Shown: positions 31,352 through 42,832 of the stretch, in pieces
Layout: the number at the start of each line of letters is the position of its first letter
Position numbering within the stretch: position 1 is the first letter of the stretch
NCBI RefSeq assembly: GCF_964204645.1
Contig: NC_134025.1
Location: forward strand, 31,836,001 to 31,900,000
DNA length: 64,000 nt
Direction of reading: 5' to 3'
From: Tubulanus polymorphus
Lineage: Eukaryota; Nemertea; Palaeonemertea; Tubulaniformes; Tubulanidae
Notes under the pieces: generated by a model
The model's database searches: none
What the model saw: only the letters and a program-made list of their open reading frames with translations
Told to the model about the DNA's origin: nothing
Translations under genes and position numbers: made by a program

Positions 31352-31888
31352 CTTGGTTTAGTGACCTAAGCGTCAAATATTGGTTCATAGCCCAGGTATG
31401 GTGACCAAAGAGTCAAAGTTTGGTTCATGGCTCAGGTTTAGTGACCAAAGAGTCAAAGTTTGGTTCAAGGCTCAGGTTTAGTGACCAAAGAGTCAAAGTT
31501 TGGTTCATGGCTCAGGTTTAGTGACCAAAGAGTCAAAGTTTGGTTCATGGCTCAGGTTTGGTGACCAAAGAGTCAAAGCTTGGTTCAAGGCTCAGGTTTA
31601 GTGACCAAAGAGTCAAAGTTTGGTCCATGGCTCAGGTTTAGTGACCAAATAGTCAAAGTTTGGTTCATAGCCCAGGTTTGGTAACCAAAGAGTCAAAGTT
31701 TGGTTCATAGCCCAGGTTTGGTGACCAAAGAGTCAAAGTTTGGTTCATAGGCCTGTTTTGGTGACCAAAGTGTCAAAGTTTGGTCTATGGTTCTGATTTG
31801 GTGACCAAAGAGTTAAAGTTTGGTTCATAGCCCTGTTAGGTTTACCAAAGAGTCAAAGTTTGGTCTATGGTTCTGATTTGGTGACCAC
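31352..31888 (+). repeat. 40-bp minisatellite, about 13.4 copies
   Basis: Largest of the three arrays. Interior units with GGCTCAGGTTTA are amplified, while the first and last units match the sister arrays. Confidence 0.93.
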
Positions 31889-32483
31889 GGAGGGTAAATA
31901 TAGCTCATGAGCGTTGCATATGTTGAATAGGGGAATTGGACTAAACACTCATCACTAGAATAAAGTGAAGAATTATGTTCACACTGAATGGGCTCAAAAT
32001 CTTGTACTAATTGATAAAGTCTGAAATAATTCTGACTAATTTGAGTCTATCGGAAAATGATGCATTGATCGAAGTCTAAAAGCTATAAACTGACAAATTG
32101 ATCGAGCGCTGATAATATTTTAAATAACAGCGGAGGATGAAATAACTTTCATAAACTGATATGATCGTGAAAAATGGCAAAATACACTAGATACACCTCC
32201 CCCACGCTTTATCAGAATCTCATTGTAGTAGGAAGATTGCCGTAGCCTAACTGTAAAAACTACAACTACATCTGGTTGAATATCATTTGTTTTTACGCCT
32301 TTTAAATTCAGTAAAATATTTCCTGATAGAAGTATAATTAGTTCGCAGCCCCTTAAATTCTGTCTAGAATAGAATTATAAGTCACAGGTAGAAATAGAAT
32401 ATTATCCTATTCTAAAATGAATATAATAATAGAACAATAGTCTCTCCGTGTCAATCTTTGTCCCACCTAAAAATTGTACAGTT
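31889..32483. other. Spacer, nothing recognised
   Basis: Sister of 2536-3190 with about 55 bases missing right after the minisatellite. Confidence 0.5.
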
Positions 32484-33239
32484 TATTTCAGAAAATGTGT
32501 CCCATCTTTTTGAAAAAGATAACTAATTATTAAGGATATCTATGAATAGTGATATACTGTGCCATGAAGGCAAATGAAGAAGTGTGTCAATAAAAGTGAT
32601 TACAAAACATATCACTTATTCTAATGAGTTCTATACTCTTCTTCCAAAAATGAAGAGTAGGTCTCTGTCTAAGAATCTCCAGAAAAAAGAGGAGGCAGCA
32701 ATGAATGTGAACTGCATCTCGACTCTCGTCAACAATTTTCTAAGTCGTCCTATACAGTTCTCAGTATTTACAGCCGTTTCTAAAATAGCACAGAAGAAAA
32801 TACATCTTTCAGCTGGAAATGTATCAGTAAACCGCCAGACATCAACAGTAATTATTACGTATGATTGTTGTTTCATTGAATTATTAATGAAGCCGTGTTT
32901 TGATCGGAGCCAAGGAGCAGTTTGTGATCATTCAAAAAATATCACTCATTCCTGACCACATTAAATAATGGCCCTAAACATTGAAACGTCCCAATTCAGA
33001 AATCTGGGGGCAATTATCTCATAACGATTGAGAGAAGTGACGGTGAAATAACGTGCGCACTCACCGGGGATCAAACCCGGGTCTCATAGTAAAATAGAAC
33101 GAGTCCAATTGGCCGATGCTTAAAAAGCTTACTGAAACATGACATGTTGCAGTCACACATGTTGCGGCCACATGACGTGTTTCATAATGATTAATCCTTT
33201 CTTAGAATAATAAAAAGATGGGACACATTTTCTGAAATA
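32484..33239. mobile_element. Short-TIR DNA element, 756 bp, copy 3
   Basis: Inverted ends as in the element at 3191; the two ends here match better (TTTCAGAAAATGTGTCCCATC). The internal plus frame 32584-32955 is 123 codons like copy 1. Confidence 0.65.
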
Positions 33240-33289
33240 TCCTGAATTTCGAGACTAAAACTACGACTAAACCATCTGTACCTGTACCA

Positions 33290-33512
33290 AAACCCCCACC
33301 CTATATCCCTCCCTCCAAAGTCCTACCACCACCCCTACATCCCTCCCGCCCTCCCTCACCCCTTCCCTCCCGTACCCTTTCCCTCCTGCCCTCCCTCACC
33401 CCTTCCCTCCCGCCCTCCCTCACCCCTTACCTCCCGCCCTCCCTCACCCCTTACCTCCCGCCCTCCCTCACCCCATAGGCCTACCTCCCCCCAACCTACC
33501 CACCCTCCCTAA
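33290..33512 (+). repeat. C-rich tract, segment 3 right
   Basis: Several copies of CTCCCGCCCTCCCTCACCCC, more than at 3985-4130. Confidence 0.87.
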
Positions 33513-33717
33513 ACCCTGTGGTTAGGTGAGATGAATGTTCTAATGTTTTAGTTAGACGGATGGGAATCTAATGAAGACGAGAGAACATTAAATCACTGTT
33601 CAATCACAGGATGAAGTAATGCAGTGATCTGTACTCTGTATCTGTACACAATGTTACAATGTATCTGTAACTGTTCAATCAGTATGAAATAAGTACAGCA
33701 GTTTAATCTATAGAAAT

Positions 33718-34509
33718 TCTAACTCTTAAGATACACATGATCTGATTGTCACGAAGGAACATGATTGATAACAGTTGTATTATTGACATCAGGAACCAGT
33801 TTCATATTGATTAAAAATAACATTTGAGTTGACCACAATTTAGAAAACCTGTAAACCCGCTTACAGAAATAACAATCCCAATCATGAACTGATTATAGTC
33901 AAATATTCACCAAAAGAAATTTGAAATGATTGAATAAATGCAACAGGTTTCTGAGATTTCATTTCAAAACATGGTTTATAACAAACAATATAAAATTGGT
34001 CCCTAAAAATCAATTCAACAACCGATAAATAAAGATTAATGTTACTTATCTTGAATTTCCACATAGGCTATAGTGATTCCTGATGTCATGCTGAATCCAA
34101 GAATGATTCCCGATGTCCGGCGCGAAACCAAAAAAGTCTGATTGTGAAACACTGATTCCTTGTCCTGTGCTGAATCTAAGAGTGATTCTTGTTTTCCTGT
34201 GCTGAATCAAAATTCCCGTTGAACACGTTGAAGTGATACCTATAATAGACAAATCTAAGATTGTTTTCTTTCCTTAGAAATAACTGCAGAAATATCAAAT
34301 CTAAAATTCAAACTTACAAATTAGATTGTTCGCTCCAATCTGCAGTTCATTTATTCACGGGGTTTTTCTATCCACAGTTTAGGTTTTGCATCTAGAGTTG
34401 AACATGAAATATAAACAAAAAGGTAATGAAAAAATGAACAGTTTAAATATTATCTGTTTCTGAAACCAATGATCATCATCATCATCAATATCAGACGAAT
34501 GGAGGCAAG
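33718..34509. other. Spacer with degenerate tandem repeat
   Basis: Bases 34075-34215 hold about four of the units described at 16665-16890. No gene supported. Confidence 0.55.
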
Positions 34510-34880
34510 TAGAGGCATCCATCCTCCCGCGGCAGTGACTCGAACCTCATGGCATCCAGATTGCCACGGTACGAAACCCTGCCACACTAGACCGAGTGCG
34601 CAGCAGCTACACGCGCAGCTTAGATGATCTCATTAATAGCCAATCAGAAATTCAGTTTTATTTTAGCCCGGGTTTACCCATTTATAGTTCTTCCGTGAAA
34701 TTTACCTCAGCGATTAACGAGCAATCTGTTTGGTGCCGCAAGATTTCGCGCGGTAAAGCTGCGCATGTACCTGCGCACCCGGTCTAGTGTGGCAGGGGTT
34801 CGTGCTGTGGCTGAGTGTGGCGAGCGATGTCATCAGGTTGGAATCCCTCCCATGGGAGGATATTGGTGTCCGACACGTTT
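34510..34880. mobile_element. Two opposed tRNA-like SINE sequences, copy 3
   Basis: Same inverted layout as 5098-5415, with a longer middle like copy 2. The plus arm has GGTTGGAATCC. Confidence 0.6.
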
Positions 34881-36117
34881 GGACTGCTGTGGTGATTAAT
34901 ATCGGTTTAGCGACAGATGAAATAAACTTACACTGTTTTCACTGTTTGATGTAATCAGTCGATGGAATCATTTTAGAACAAATTCATCACAAAACAGCGA
35001 GGTGGAGCCCATCGTGGTCTAGATATATCAGGATGGAATGACGTCGATATGCTCGACTGAGCGCCACCAGTCCAAGTGCACCATTTATAGGATGTACCTC
35101 TGAAATAATTTGATTTACCACAATATCTGAGATGGAATATTTTTCGCCATTTAAACCAATGTTACAAACACTTACCAAATATTGAAATACTGATTTCAGG
35201 GGTCGGGAAGGAGGGTGGCAATATTTAGGTGAGGATTTTGCTGAATTTCGTGTTATGGTAAAGCACGCCATTTTGATATTGCGTCATAGTGTACCTCAGA
35301 TTGGGATTCCCGCCGCTAGACTGGTCACCGCCACCTGCATTCGCAAGTAGAAATGGCAACCAGTCTATTGCAGGTCTCGGCTTCTTTTCGATTATATTGA
35401 ATTTTTATATTCTACGCAATATTCAAAGAATTTATTCTAATGAAAACCACGCTCTTGGATCAAAGGCCCGTGGATTACTACTTTAGTTCACAGAAATTCC
35501 GCTATCGTTATTCATAGGGGCAGCACTGAACGGTTGTTATCTGATGCAGTCTTGCTTTTTTACTGCGGCATGTGAGGAATACAGATTTTTCTTAAGTCAA
35601 ATTTCATTCATCACTCAACACTAGTTTGTTAGAAATTAATAACTCTACCAACATTAGAGCTTTATATAAGGAGAGTAAATAGTATGATAGAATCTCCCTA
35701 ATTCCGATCATTGGGACCAACAAAATTCATCCGTTTTACGGCAAATCCGGATTAAAAGTCATTTTCGTGTATATTAATGAATAAATTGACTGTAAATATT
35801 ATCCGGATTAGACCAAAATTCGGATTAAGCCGATGCGGATTAAACGATTTAGTTTGACTGTATCAGCCAATAGAATCAGTCTTGGAATACAGAAAGACGT
35901 TCACGATTGAGTTATGTACAAATACCGATATGAGAAAAGCTTAGATTCACCTCCTAAGCCATCACCCATGGAACTGGCCCCAGGGCACTAAAAAGGCAAT
36001 TACCAAGAAACAAACACTGACGCGAGTGTTGGCCTGTTTGATAAACGCAGTAACCCTAGTGTTGGCCTTGTACCACACTGACCACACGTATTCACAAACT
36101 TAGTCAGCCACCAGAAC
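34881..36117. other. Conserved spacer, nothing recognised
   Basis: Sister of 5416-6460. Like 24266-24500 it contains an extra stretch (TTGGAATACAGAAAGACGTT...) that segment 1 lacks. One 33-bp unit lies near 36027. Confidence 0.5.
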
Positions 36118-36222
36118 TCAGCGGTCTAGTGGTTAGCATGCTCGGCCGGCATGCTGGAGTTCGCAGGTTCGAGTCCTGCTAGGGTTAGGATTACGGTAGA
36201 TATAGGGTTAGGGTTAGTGCCA
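36118..36222 (+). mobile_element. tRNA-derived SINE head with telomere-like tail, copy 3
   Basis: Matches 6718-6822. The telomere-like tail has decayed to TAGGGTTAGGATTACGG plus TAGGGTTAGGGTTAG. Confidence 0.62.
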
Positions 36223-36527
36223 CAGGTTAGGGCAGCTTTTGGCCCAGCGAGGTATTTGTAGTACGATGATCATATGTTTGACTCAGGTTATTTTTTGGTG
36301 AATAGATTCTATACTAACTTATATATTTTGAACACAAATATTCGCTTTATCCTTAGAAGCCACTTTATTCAAAAGATACTTCGCTCAATACAGTAGTTTA
36401 TTTCTAAATGAATAAAAGAGTTGGTGACATTATTCAATATATATATATATAAACCACAATATCTACTTTACGGTTGGTATGCAACAATTTCCACTCTTTT
36501 CCAAGAGGTGTCGCTTTGGATAAATGT
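36223..36527. other. AT-rich spacer
   Basis: Sister of 6823-7129 with the longest TA run (near 36436). Confidence 0.5.
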
Positions 36528-36887
36528 CTATATCTCTTGACCCAATGGACCGATTACGATTAAACTTGATACACAGGAACTTTTATCAAGTAGCACTCGG
36601 GGTGGGTGAAATCGCTCTAGGTTGAAGTTACACTGTCCTAAAATGGCTCCAAACAACGTGAAATTGGTAGTTAGGCCTAATTCGAGTACGGGTAGAACAC
36701 AGTTTGAAATCGTATCGTTGTAGGTTATCGTAAAGAAGATGAATCCGTAGGCACCTAATACGACGATTAACAGTACAAATATCGATATAGACACGGTTTT
36801 AGTCGAGACATTGATCGCCGGGTTTAAACATTCCTGGATATGACCATGTTTCACAATTAAATTCATCTTCTGAATGAGGACGACCAT
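36528..36887 (-). CDS. Small two-membrane-segment frame, copy 3, longest
   Basis: Open for 119 codons. A change of CATTTAG to CATTCAG removes the stop that precedes the ATG in copy 1, so the frame can start seven codons earlier (MVVLIQK). Two hydrophobic segments are kept (SISIFVLLIVVLGAYGFIFF and CVLPVLELGLTTNFTLFGAI). Residue changes against copy 1 include T-to-S, L-to-S and V-to-E within or near the second segment. Unrecognised family. It lies between the SINE and T-arm-like repeats, with no obvious partner exons, so coding remains a guess. Confidence 0.35.
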   Translation of the reverse strand: MVVLIQKMNLIVKHGHIQECLNPAINVSTKTVSISIFVLLIVVLGAYGFIFFTITYNDTISNCVLPVLELGLTTNFTLFGAILGQCNFNLERFHPPRVLLDKSSCVSSLIVIGPLGQEI

Positions 36888-36904
36888 CGATCACGTGTCT
36901 AATC

Positions 36905-37510
36905 GCGTCATAATGGGTACGGAATGTCCCGTGTTCGAACCAAGTAATTACTGATACTGGTTCAGAGTGGTATTGATACTGAATAGAGGATGTACAGGGG
37001 TATCCCGAGTTCGAACCTAGTAATTACTGATACTGGTTCAGAGTGGTATTGATACTGAATAGAGGATGTACAGGAGTATCCCGAGTTCGAACCTAGTAAT
37101 TACTGATACTGGTTCAGAGTGGTCTTGATACTGAATACAGGGGTGTCACGGGTTCGAACCCAGTAGTGGTCCAAGTTGCCCTTATGCTGGATAGAGGATG
37201 TCCCGATTGTACAGTGCTGCCGCTATGCTCATCGTTAGCGGGATTTCCATACACTAACTGAAGTCAACTCTGGCAATCGTCGTGCTGTCCAGTTATACTC
37301 CGTAACCCTTGCTTGCCAGAGTTGACTAACGTTAGTGTATGAAAATCCCGCTACCGATGGGCATAGAGGCAGCACCGTACGGTAAAATGTTGATATCTTA
37401 AAAATAATTACTGATAACTGATTCAGAGTGGTCCAAGTGGTCACTGGTGGTCCAAGTTGTCCTGATGCTGAATAGAGGATGTACAGGGGTGTCCCGAGTT
37501 CGAACCCAGC
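36905..37510 (+). repeat. Degenerate tandem repeats with T-arm-like boxes, copy 3
   Basis: Units with CCGAGTTCGAACCTAGTAAT are duplicated here in a local order unlike the other copies. Confidence 0.75.
37206..37383. mobile_element. 178-bp hairpin MITE, copy 3
   Basis: Same length; the left tip has mutated to ATTGTACAGT while the right tip keeps ACCGTACGGT. Confidence 0.8.
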
Positions 37511-37587
37511 ACTATTCTAGGTTGTTAGTCGAAAAATGATTGAATAACGCACACACGACTTACAGCAAAATTTATCTATATTTACTC

Positions 37588-37920
37588 CAGAGATGATTTT
37601 GATAAAACCAATGTCTCTAGTAAACTTTGCATCATTCATGAATCTACTCAACCAAAATAAATAAAATTGAAACCAAATTTTAGAATCTACAGGGCTTCAT
37701 TTCTGAATGATTATTGTTTGTTTTGACTGGTGCGTTGTCATGGTGATGGCAAGGTGCTATTCTGGATCAGATGTCTGGAAAAATAGTAATTCCTCAAAAC
37801 AGAGCCAAATTTCATCCTGAAATGAATAACTACACTTATTTTCATCGATATGATAATGAAATGAGTTTATTTGAGCAAAATACGTTATAGAAATTTATCA
37901 CAGAAATATAGAACTTGTAG
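37588..37920 (+). repeat. Left direct repeat of block Z, segment 3 (truncated)
   Basis: Begins mid-repeat at CCAGAGATGATTTTG, joined directly to segment sequence. This is the breakpoint of the block Z junction. Confidence 0.75.
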
Positions 37921-38333
37921 ATGTCGGCCGCGCCCCGCTGATAAACTAGGTGAAATACCTATTGTGAGTCACCGATTTAAGTTTTTAAGTTTCTTTGTTT
38001 GAAATACCGGTATTTTATTGGGAATATTTTTCACATAATTTTTCTGTGAACTATTGCACGGAAATCGCAACAAATTCCTAATTTCGTGGTATTATTTCCT
38101 GCAACTATCAATTCGGAGCGGCATTTAAAGTCTACCGCGGGCACTATCGTGAGCTCTTTACTTGGTGCCCGGAGCGCTAATGCCCCTGAGTCCTGGTCTC
38201 CTCGATCTGCGCGGACTACAGAACTAGCCCTCCCAAGTGGAGTATGTCCCATTTAAGAATGATGGCGGACGAATCAATCGCATTTTTCGCTTGAAATATT
38301 TAGAAGCTTCTCTTTCAACGCAGAAGCGACAGA

Positions 38334-40116
38334 ATGTCTTCAAACCATTTCAACATTGAGATACAGTAAGTAAATTTACTTATGAATCGAATACTTTTTT
38401 GTACGGTTGAAGGTGATTCGAGATGGAAGGTGTCGGAACACAGGGGCTTGTCACTCACAATTTGACGGAGGGAGGATGGATTGGATGACACCAGTTGCCA
38501 GTATCCCTATCTATATAAGGATACTGGTGTGGTCCATCCTCAATCAAATTGTGATAAGCTCCTGTGTGTTGGACATAAAACACTCGGGTTTAACCGCCAT
38601 GTCGAGCTGATGCGTGTAAAACTGTCGGCCGACATTCAAGATACAATTAGTAAAATGTATGATTAATATCAAGTGTGGATCGAGGCCTAATATAAACTAT
38701 TATTATCAATGCAGATGGAGCATTTGAGCAGGGACTTGACACAAAAGGATTTTGACCCCAGTATCCTCAGTCTTTTTATACATAGTACCTAGGATACTGG
38801 GGACTGGGGTTGAAATCGTTTTGTGTCAAGTCCCTGTGATTACTATCAATACAGATGTAGCATTTGACCCCGCGGATACCCTGGATTTTAGAGTGATTTC
38901 TCTGACAGGTTTCTATGTTTATTTCAGGGTGATGCTCAACTAAATAACTGCAGTCATGCAGGAAGTTCAAGCTGGAATAACTGTTTGGCGATGAAGTGAA
39001 CAAGTGATCCCTCAATTCAGGTAGATATATCTTAAGGTAGGGGCACACGAGCATATTTTTTCGCCCGTTCGCGGCGAATTTATTAATCGCCCGAAAAATT
39101 CGCTAGTGTGGCCACTCACGGCGACGACGATTTCGTCGGCCGACTCGATCGCCCGGTGAATCGCCTGTATCAAACATGTTTGATATTTTCGGCCGATTAT
39201 TTACGCCGGCGATCAGATCGCTCGCAAATTCGCTCGTCTGCCCGCACTCAGCGAATTTCACCGATCAATCCATTTTTATCAACCAATAGGATGCATTGTT
39301 GATATCATGTGATTCGTTAACTCTCTCCCTCTTAGTGCCAGTCGCTGACCGAATTTCGGTTTGATCGCTTTGTGTGCCCGCTCGTATCGGGCGTATAATT
39401 TTGTCGGTGAATTTAATCGTCGCGATCGGGAGAAAAAATACGCTCGTGTGTCCCTAGCTTTAGGCCCTTGTCACAGACCTCTAGAAACCAGTTTCAGTGG
39501 TGTTTTAAAACCGAGTTAACCAAAATCCAAGCAGGTTTTCAGCGCCGTTCTCAAATCATTGATGCCATCATGATTTGAAAGCTTGTCAAAGATTGCGGCT
39601 CAATTTACTGTGTTTGGGACTTTGCAAAATTTCGCTGCGATGAAATTAACTGTGGAAATATCAAACATGTTTGAATGGTGCGATTCACCTGCTGCTGAGC
39701 AACGAACACGCTGCAAATTTCATTGTGAAATCTGTAATTTCAGACGGTGTGGGAATAAATTCATATAGTGTTCCCTGCTCTAAGTCTGAACCAATTTACC
39801 GTTAAGTCTTGTATGAAAAAAGATTGTAACACTGAAAATTCTTGGCACTAAAAGCATTTTGAATCTTGTTGAATCTGTTTTCATTTTTTATCTGATGAAG
39901 AAATAATGATTTTCAGTGTTTTGTATTATTTCAGACGTAGGCCTAACGCTAGAGTTTTATTTATTCTATTCAAAAGAAGATGATATTTAGATCAGGTTTG
40001 TTTAGTTACTCTTATTCATGTCGAATATTTGATATGATTTTTGTGAATTGCTCTAATGATGTTATAATGAATGTTGTTTGATTTATTTTCAGTCTAATGG
40101 AGGAGGATCTCAATAA
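38334..40116 (+). CDS. Candidate spliced gene in block Z, segment 3
   Basis: Same exon-like pieces as segment 2: 38334-38365 (MSSNHFNIEI, donor ACA|GTAAGT), an open stretch 38481-38666 (ends MRVKLSADIQDTISKMYD, TGA/TAA context identical), 38928-39020 (acceptor TTATTTCAG, 93 bp; GDAQLNNCSHAGSSSWNNCL in the phase-0 frame) and 40093-40116 (SNGGGSQ then TAA). A 425-bp element has inserted 14 bases after the 93-bp piece, just inside the following intron. The 93-bp piece is 4 bases longer than in segment 2, so one of the two must be out of frame if it is coding. No family is recognised. Confidence 0.28.
38729..38836. mobile_element. 108-bp hairpin element, segment 3
   Basis: Sister of 21870-21970, with seven extra bases (GGACTGG duplication) beside the right inner arm. 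Confidence 0.83.
39032..39462. mobile_element. 425-bp Harbinger-like MITE with TTA duplication
   Basis: Element 39035-39459 is flanked by TTA on both sides. Left end AGGTAGGGGCACACGAGC; right end inverted AGCTAGGGACACACGAGC, followed by a shared ATTTTTTC. Segment 2 keeps the empty site at 22162-22164. A three-base TWA target is typical of PIF/Harbinger. The interior is unusually rich in CG and TCG/CGA words and has no transposase. Confidence 0.88.
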
Positions 40117-40344
40117 CTGAAACCTGCGACACGTCTACACCTGAAATTGACTGCACGTCAAATGAATGAATTATTGAATGTAAATGACTGTGATGTTTAA
40201 TGTTGATTAGAGGATTTGGACCAGGGTGTCTGATATATACTGATGAATAGTTACTACATGATCGCCACCTATTGGAATTTTGCTGAACTACCAAATTATT
40301 GGATTGAACAGTATATCACAGACGCCATCTATTGGAAATTTAGA

Positions 40345-40830
40345 AATTTATGTCTTGAGTGTCAAAATAAACGTAAAATTTATTTTAGATAAACACTTAA
40401 AATCATTCTCAAGTTGAGTCTGAACTGTTTGTTTTGATCTGAATGTAGTCGATCACAATATCTGAGTGACTGTCAAAACCCTTTCAGGATTGGCACTTAA
40501 CTATCCTATGAGTACAGAGATGATTTTGATAAAACCAGTGTCTCTGGTAAACTTTGCATCATTCAGAATCTACTCAACCAAAATAAAGAAACTTGAAACC
40601 AAATTTGAGAATCTATATGCGTTGTCATGGTGATGGCAAGGTGAAATTCTGGATCTGAGTTCGGGGAAAATAGTAATTCCTCAAAACAGAGCCAAATTTC
40701 ATACTGAAATGAATAACTACACTTATTTTTCATCGATATGATAAAATGAATTTATTTGAGCAAAATATTTCATAGAAATTTGTCACAAAAATATAGAACT
40801 TGACCTCGAATGATATGAAAGGGTGTTGAG
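40345..40830 (+). repeat. Right direct repeat of block Z, segment 3
   Basis: Counterpart of 20440-20930, with a deletion of about 70 bases near 40615. Confidence 0.75.
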
Positions 40831-41189
40831 TCTGGGTGACCTGTAGATACTTCAGATCGCACAGATGATGATGATGATGAAAACTGTTATTTGTGTTCTC
40901 CTCTTCTTCAGAATCAGACTATAAATAAATCAAGAAAAGATATCTGTATTTTTATTTTAAGAGTCATTATCAGGCCACACCGAGGGGTAGGGTGAGAGGT
41001 TTGAGACGGACAACCATGAATGGTCCCACATCTCAAATATTACTACATATATTACTAAAACATCCTAAAATCCAGTTGCTACCTGGTTCAAGTTGACGTG
41101 TTTTGACTACATGTAATTTGACCAGTAACTTTGTGCCCCACACCAAATCCAGATTTATCAAAGTGACATAGTAAACAGTACCAAACAAT
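40831..41189. other. End of segment 3, nothing recognised
   Basis: Similarity to segment 2 (23531-23690) fades by about 40960. Confidence 0.5.
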
Positions 41190-41375
41190 ATATCTACCCG
41201 TACCTGAATTGAGGGATCACTTGTTCACCTCATTGCCAAACAGTTATTCGGACTGGAACTCCCTGATGACTGCAGTTATTTAGTAGATCATCACCCTGAA
41301 ATGAACACAGAAACCTGTCTGTCAGAGAAAGCACTCTAAAATCCAGGGTATCCACCGCGGGGTCAAATCTGTAAA
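41190..41375 (-). repeat. Inverted third copy of a block Z exon region
   Basis: Reverse complement of 38855-39030. It includes the exon-like piece (41295-41214 on the minus strand, acceptor CATTTCAG, donor AATTCAG|GTACGG, 82 bp) and flanking words such as TTTGACCCCGCGG. Confidence 0.85.
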
Positions 41376-42600
41376 CAGTATCTCATGAGACCAGTATCAA
41401 TCGCCTAATCGTATCGAAGGAGTCTCTACGAACCTGTTCGCTGGACGTTCGTCGCCCGATAGTTTATCGAGACAATTATATGCCCTCCATATGATTTCTT
41501 CAGTCAGTTTTTATGTTACATCGTCTCGTGTACGACGCCGTCTCTATAATGAGATCACAAACATAGACTCGCCCAGTGAGAGGGTAGTCGGCGTCTTCAA
41601 GTTCCGACTTCCAGAATATCATTAAAAAAACTACCATTAACCAGTATAAACACCCCTAAAACCTCAATCAGTTAAGTATCAAGGCTGAAACAACCCCCGA
41701 CTCGATATTTCAAGAGAAAACGTATCAAATACGCCCAGCCCATCCCGCTGTCGCAATAGCTCATCCCCCTATTGTTGCAACACAATAGAACACGCCACAA
41801 TTGAAATATCCCTCGCACTAGCAATAGACGATATCCCCCAATTGAGATCGATTAGCCAATCAGCGGCCGCGTACTAAAGCGTGTCTGGACTTGTCGCAGG
41901 CGCCGGGAAATTCGATTTCAGCAATAAATCGAAATATCAGTCGAATCGTGCGCCATCTTTCGCTATTCTGATTGGATTTCACTCGCAAAGGAATACAATA
42001 CGGAGAAAATGTTTTATAGGAGGTTTTTAGTGAATAAATGGAATATTTTCAATCGAAATGTGATAAAAATATTGCTATTTTGCGAATGGATTTCATGAAA
42101 ATTCTTAGACTGGACACGGAATTAAATTTACTTCAAAACGTGGGATTGGATGAACTTAAATAATCACTGGATCCACGTCGGAATCTGAGAAAAAGTTGCA
42201 GTTGTGTAAGTAAGTTTTTTTTGTATCAACGATGGATTTATTATTCTATACTTTAGGGATATATTTTTCTTGAACAATATTTAGAAAGTAAGGTAAAGTT
42301 TGAAATTTGTTCGTTACAAAATGCAACTTAAATTTACTAACGACTGGACTAATTTGACCCAACAATCAATATAGTGCTTTATGCATAGATTCTGCGCGAT
42401 ATTTCTCTTAAAAAAAAACCTCAGTCATCCTCATTAATCTGGGTGTCTAGTTGACTGATACAAATTACGTAACAGTAAAACAACAAACTGCGTTACGATG
42501 ATGAACTGTGTTTTTATGTCGGTTTGATAGTTTATACGAGTTGAATTTACATAAATAGATTATTAGAAATTAAACTCAGGAATATTTTGAGAGAGACTCA
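41376..42600. other. Unique region, possible first exon near 42000-42207
   Basis: No repeat or gene is firmly seen. A consensus donor (TTGT|GTAAGT) lies at 42208, preceded by sequence resembling the end of the 44073-44158 exon (GGATTGGATGAACT against GGATTGGATAAACT). Confidence 0.35.
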
Positions 42601-42832
42601 GTAAGAGAGCGGTGCCGCATTAGAGACACAGGGCGGGGTAAGAGAGCGGTGCCGCATTGGAGACACAGGGCGGGGTAAGAGAGCGGTGCCGCATTAGAGA
42701 CACAGGGCGGGGTAAGAGAGCGGTGCCGCATCAGAGACACAGGGCGGGGTAAGAGAGCGGTGCCGCATTAGAGACACAGGGCGGGGTAAGAGAGCGGTGC
42801 CGCGTTAGAGACACAGGGCGGGGTAAGCTGTG
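42601..42832 (+). repeat. 37-bp GC-rich minisatellite, about 6.2 copies
   Basis: Unit GTAAGAGAGCGGTGCCGCAT followed by TAGAGACACAGGGCGGG, with only a few point changes. It contains the inverted pair GCGGTGCCGC and stands out from AT-rich surroundings. Confidence 0.96.

Larger units (their letters stand above)
29577..33717. repeat. Inverted-arm unit, copy 3 (arms 29577-29766 and 33520-33717)
   Basis: The left arm has lost about ten bases at its outer end (CAGTACAGATTAAACTG) and the right arm is complete. Confidence 0.9.
29321..40960. repeat. Tandem paralogous segment 3
   Basis: Collinear with segment 1 from the 64-bp minisatellite to about 37585. It then joins block Z inside the left direct repeat (junction near 37585-37590). 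The part of segment 1 that carries the 3' exons of the Q-rich gene (8100-10974) is absent here, so this is the incomplete end of the tandem series. Confidence 0.9.

Noticed and set aside
42601-42832. Resemblance of regularly spaced 37-bp repeats to a CRISPR array
   Set aside because: The units are directly adjacent with no variable spacers, and the DNA is eukaryotic.
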